Below are positions 63,433-64,000 of a stretch of 64,000 nucleotides of DNA, in pieces. Source of the DNA: Fulvia fulva. Taxonomy: Eukaryota > Ascomycota > Dothideomycetes > Mycosphaerellales > Mycosphaerellaceae. How positions within the stretch are numbered: the first letter of the stretch is position 1; each line of letters opens with the position of its first letter. Location: assembly GCF_020509005.1 (NCBI RefSeq), contig NC_063016.1, positions 1 to 64,000 on the forward strand, read 5' to 3'. The position numbers were made by a program, and so were the translations under genes. The notes beneath the pieces are model-generated. The model was given only the letters and a program-made list of their open reading frames with translations. It did not search any database and was not told the origin of the DNA.

Positions 63433-64000
63433 ATGGCTGCAGTCGACACATTCCTCGAGTACGTGTGCCACCTCGCCATGTGCCGCGCAAACACACTCAC
63501 AAGATACAGACAGCTCCGCAGTGAGCAGATCACTATCCGAGTCGCCACCGGTGACGACAGCAAAGACTACCGGCTTCCAAAGGCGCTCCTGTGCAGCCGC
63601 TCGACTTGGTTCAACAATGCTCTCAAGGATGGTCGTTTTCAGGAGGCGCGTACCGGTATCATCAACTTACCCGACGACTCCATCAGAGCCTTCGACCACT
63701 TCGTCAGGTTCCTGTACGTGGAAAACTTGGTGTTCGACGACAAAGGTGACATAGCAGGTCGTGCGTATCAGTTGTGGGAGTGCTGCCAAGTTTGGGCGCT
63801 CGCCGATAAGGTAATTTCGAGTCCGCAGCAGATGATGGGCATTCAGCTTACTCCTTCGCTCTACAGTACATACTTCCGGACCTCCAGAGCTGTGCCATGT
63901 CAAAAGCAGCCCTTCTCTTCTTGGAAGCAGAACCACCCACACCTTTCGCGCTCGCACAGTGTTGGGACTCGGTTCCCGACCACTCTCCGTTTAGATTGCT
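63433..64000 (+). CDS. BTB/POZ domain protein, partial (runs off the window)
   Basis: From ATG 63433: a short N-terminal helix (MAAVDTFLEYVCHLAMCRAN), then the BTB core: ITIRVATGDDSKDYRLPKALLCSRSTWFNNALKDGRF, INLPDDSIRAFDHFVRFLYVE, QLWECCQVWALADK. An intron is predicted at 63811-63866 (GTAATT ... CTTAC ... ACAG, 56 bp); exon 2 continues in frame YILPDLQSCAMSKAALLFLE, which matches YLLEDLQNTVMERICALLI of the upstream BTB gene and so supports the splice. The two genes are tandem paralogues about 460 bp apart on the same strand. The C-terminus is outside the window. Probably an adaptor protein; partner unknown. Confidence 0.85.
   Translation, partial: MAAVDTFLEYVCHLAMCRANTLTRYRQLRSEQITIRVATGDDSKDYRLPKALLCSRSTWFNNALKDGRFQEARTGIINLPDDSIRAFDHFVRFLYVENLVFDDKGDIAGRAYQLWECCQVWALADKVISSPQQMMGIQLTPSLYSTYFRTSRAVPCQKQPFSSWKQNHPHLSRSHSVGTRFPTTLRLDC

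Noticed and set aside
1..64000. tRNA, rRNA or secondary-metabolite gene cluster
   Set aside because: No such gene was seen. The only tRNA-like match is the 15-bp primer site of the copia elements.

Overview
The window is one chromosome end of a filamentous fungus. It starts with about 12 CCCTAA telomere repeats. Coding genes have short introns (56 bp, CTGAC/CTTAC-like branch sites). Old repeats carry the signature of repeat-induced point mutation (RIP): C-to-T in CpA context on both strands, with CpG largely spared, so CAG codons become TAG. RIP, TTAGGG-type telomeres and Tad-like LINEs point to Pezizomycotina. A Dothideomycete (Mycosphaerellaceae-like) is my guess, not shown by the sequence.

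Layout: 1-74 is telomere. 75-19518 is a nest: a RIP-degraded Ty1/copia element on the minus strand (C1) was hit by a Ty3/gypsy chromovirus copy (A), itself hit by a second gypsy family (B), and all were RIP-mutated. A fresh, unmutated gypsy chromovirus (D, 9561-15700, TSD AGATC) then landed inside C1. C1 ends in a run of three LTRs (18761-19518). 19519-49522 is one RIP-degraded Tad-like LINE cut into pieces by copia elements: C2 (-), C3 (-), C4 (+), C5 (-), C6 (+). C7 (-) and the RIP-degraded 3' end of another gypsy-type element follow, to 55673. From 55674 the sequence is ordinary low-repeat DNA: degenerate coding regions, an intact class-3 lipase-like gene, a broken gene for a small secreted protein, and two neighbouring BTB/POZ genes, the last running off the window.

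Copia family I comprises C1, C5 and C6 (LTR 234-235 bp, 1508-aa polyprotein in C6). Subfamily Ib comprises C2 and C4 (LTRs 218 and 222 bp, broken ORFs). Family II comprises C3 and C7 (LTR 235 bp, intact 1543-aa polyprotein). All have a primer site matching the anticodon stem-loop of initiator tRNA-Met.

Main discovery: the LINE pieces and the 5-bp target duplications show two inversions caused by recombination between oppositely oriented copia copies. The 6.35-kb segment between C2 and C4 and the 1.1-kb segment between C5 and C6 are flipped. In both cases the duplications and LTR types are swapped between partners, and flipping the segments back restores a continuous LINE reading frame at the junctions. 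RIP-type mutations shared in short tracts between copies point to gene conversion. The window is a record of successive insertion, RIP, conversion and inversion at a chromosome end.
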